A stretch of DNA of 7,200 bases from CF-161 sp035263645. GTDB lineage: Bacteria > Chloroflexota > Dormibacteria > Dormibacterales > Dormibacteraceae. Location of the stretch: positions 1 to 7,200 of the forward strand of contig DATFRD010000367.1 in NCBI GenBank assembly GCA_035263645.1, written 5' to 3'. The notes under the pieces were generated by a model. The model searched no databases. It saw only the letters and a program-made list of their open reading frames with translations, and was not told where the DNA came from. Positions 6,648 to 7,200 of this stretch are shown one piece after another (the stretch's first letter is position 1; each line of letters starts with the position of its first letter). Position numbers and translations under genes: made by a program.

Positions 6648-6682
6648 AGAGGGGGCAGGCCCCCCTTCCAAAACCCCCCTCT
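6648..6682 (+). terminator. G/C-rich inverted repeats after nrdR, possible terminator or transcript end
   Basis: AGAGGGGG (6648-6655) is a perfect 8-bp complement of CCCCCTCT (6675-6682). The same G run can instead pair with CCCCC at 6660-6664 across a CAGG loop. The two stems exclude each other. No T tract follows, so a classic intrinsic terminator is not supported; a hairpin-stabilised or factor-dependent end for the ftsA-ftsZ-nrdR transcript is possible. Confidence 0.4.
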
Positions 6683-6693
6683 CTGGGATCTTT

Positions 6694-6721
6694 GGGGCAC
6701 CTTCGGTGCATCCCTTCGGGG
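6694..6721 (+). other. Consecutive small TTC-loop hairpins
   Basis: GCACC-TTC-GGTGC (6697-6709) forms a 5-bp stem, extendable by GGG (6694-6696) with CCC (6712-6714) across a 2-nt bulge. The same CCC could instead pair with GGG at 6718-6720 around another TTC. CCTTCGG occurs at 6700 and 6713 and again at 6801. These probably add RNA structure downstream of nrdR; no T tract is present. Confidence 0.35.
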
Positions 6722-6820
6722 CTGTCTGTGGGGTCGTCGGCGTCGGGACGGCGGGACTCACACGCTCGGGTCAAGCCCTTGCTTACTTGGCGCCCGGATT
6801 CCTTCGGATTGGGAGGCTCC

Positions 6821-6826
6821 TATACT
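6821..6826 (+). promoter_or_regulatory. -10 element (TATACT) of a probable leaderless promoter for the protease gene
   Basis: This is the same TATACT hexamer as before ftsA, with 7 nt between it and the ATG at 6834. Transcription would be expected to begin at about 6833-6834, at the A of the start codon, leaving no 5' leader. The GGGAGG at 6811-6816 lies upstream of the -10 and too far from the ATG to act as a ribosome binding site. No clear -35 hexamer is visible. Confidence 0.6.
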
Positions 6827-6833
6827 TCGGCAC

Positions 6834-7200
6834 ATGCCGGGCCGGCGCACGTGGGTCCTGGCGGCTGCGGTGACATTTGCGCTGCTGGCGCTGGGTCCTC
6901 ACGGTGCACGGGCGGACTCGCCCGTCGTTGTCAGGGCGTCGCTCGATGGTGAGATCGACAACGCTACGGCCACCTACGTCGCCCAGGCCGTGAAGCAGGC
7001 CGAGACGGATCACGCGGCGGCGCTTGTCCTGGTCATGAACACCCCGGGCGGCTATGCCGACTCCATGGATGCCATGGTGACGTCGCTGCTGAACTCCCGG
7101 GTGCCGGTCGTAGCGTACGTGGCGCCGTCCGGGGCCAGGGCCGACTCGGCCGGTCTGTTCGTCGCCCAGTCGGCCGACGTCGTGGCGATGGCGCCGGGCA
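6834..7200 (+). CDS. NfeD/ClpP-class membrane-associated serine protease, N-terminal part (3' end outside window)
   Basis: Start of a long-form NfeD-type protein, a family with an exported ClpP-like Ser-Lys protease domain followed by membrane helices and a C-terminal OB-fold domain. It is often encoded next to an SPFH/stomatin-type gene. The 122 visible residues begin with a signal peptide: Arg4-Arg5, a hydrophobic core (about 7-20), then AR-A before Asp28. The protease core follows with VRASLDGEIDNATATYVAQ, the strand-turn VLVMNTPGGYADSMDAMV (65-82) and VPVVAYVAPSGARADSAG (90-107), which holds the probable nucleophile Ser105. The catalytic Lys lies past the edge. Asn-Thr replaces the more usual Asp-Thr before PGG, and Asp replaces the usual Ala before the Ser. 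Its role is likely membrane protein quality control, inferred from the family. It appears to be a separate transcription unit from nrdR. Confidence 0.88.
   Translation, partial: MPGRRTWVLAAAVTFALLALGPHGARADSPVVVRASLDGEIDNATATYVAQAVKQAETDHAAALVLVMNTPGGYADSMDAMVTSLLNSRVPVVAYVAPSGARADSAGLFVAQSADVVAMAPG

Noticed and set aside
6692..7013. Small open frames on both strands across the nrdR-protease gap
   Set aside because: They have no ribosome binding site and no motif, and they overlap the signal-peptide-bearing start of the NfeD-like gene, which is far better supported.

Overview
The window is a very GC-rich stretch of bacterial chromosome carrying part of a dcw (division and cell wall) cluster, all on the + strand. 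The order is murC (3' part only), murB, ddl, ftsQ, ftsA, ftsZ, nrdR, then the 5' end of an NfeD/ClpP-class membrane serine protease gene that runs off the right edge. Products were recognised from conserved motifs read directly from the translations; no database search was possible.

Organism: third codon positions are overwhelmingly G or C, and GTG or TTG starts occur. The order resembles a Gram-positive-type dcw cluster, but ftsA is present and ftsZ is followed directly by nrdR. Most Actinobacteria lack ftsA and have a pgeF/sepF-type region after ftsZ, so an ordinary actinomycete is unlikely. A high-GC deep-branching lineage, for example Chloroflexota, Dormibacterota or a similar uncultured group, is my inference with low to moderate confidence.

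Layout: positions 1-3413 form a tightly packed block making peptidoglycan precursors plus the divisome protein FtsQ. murC and murB overlap by 23 nt, murB and ddl by 4 nt (GTGA), and ddl and ftsQ by 4 nt (GTGA), which suggests one transcript with translational coupling. Positions 3414-3633 are a 220-nt regulatory gap. It has lower GC, a consensus-like -10 box (TATACT) and two ACACAA-type half-palindromes spaced exactly 31 bp, which resemble paired NrdR operators. ftsA, ftsZ and nrdR follow with gaps of 84 and 73 nt and could be one transcript. Positions 6641-6833 are non-coding, with G/C-rich hairpins and a second TATACT box just before the protease gene, which is probably transcribed leaderlessly.

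How the genes work together: MurB and MurC make UDP-MurNAc-L-Ala, and Ddl makes the D-Ala-D-Ala dipeptide that caps the stem peptide. FtsZ forms the cytokinetic ring, FtsA tethers it to the membrane, and FtsQ is a bitopic divisome scaffold linked to septal wall synthesis. NrdR represses ribonucleotide reductase genes in response to the dATP/ATP balance. Its position after ftsZ, together with NrdR-box-like sequences before ftsA, raises the possibility that division gene expression is tied to dNTP status. I found no mobile element, CRISPR array, tRNA, rRNA or unfamiliar multi-gene system; the unusual signals are regulatory (3510-3580) and one odd loop in FtsZ.
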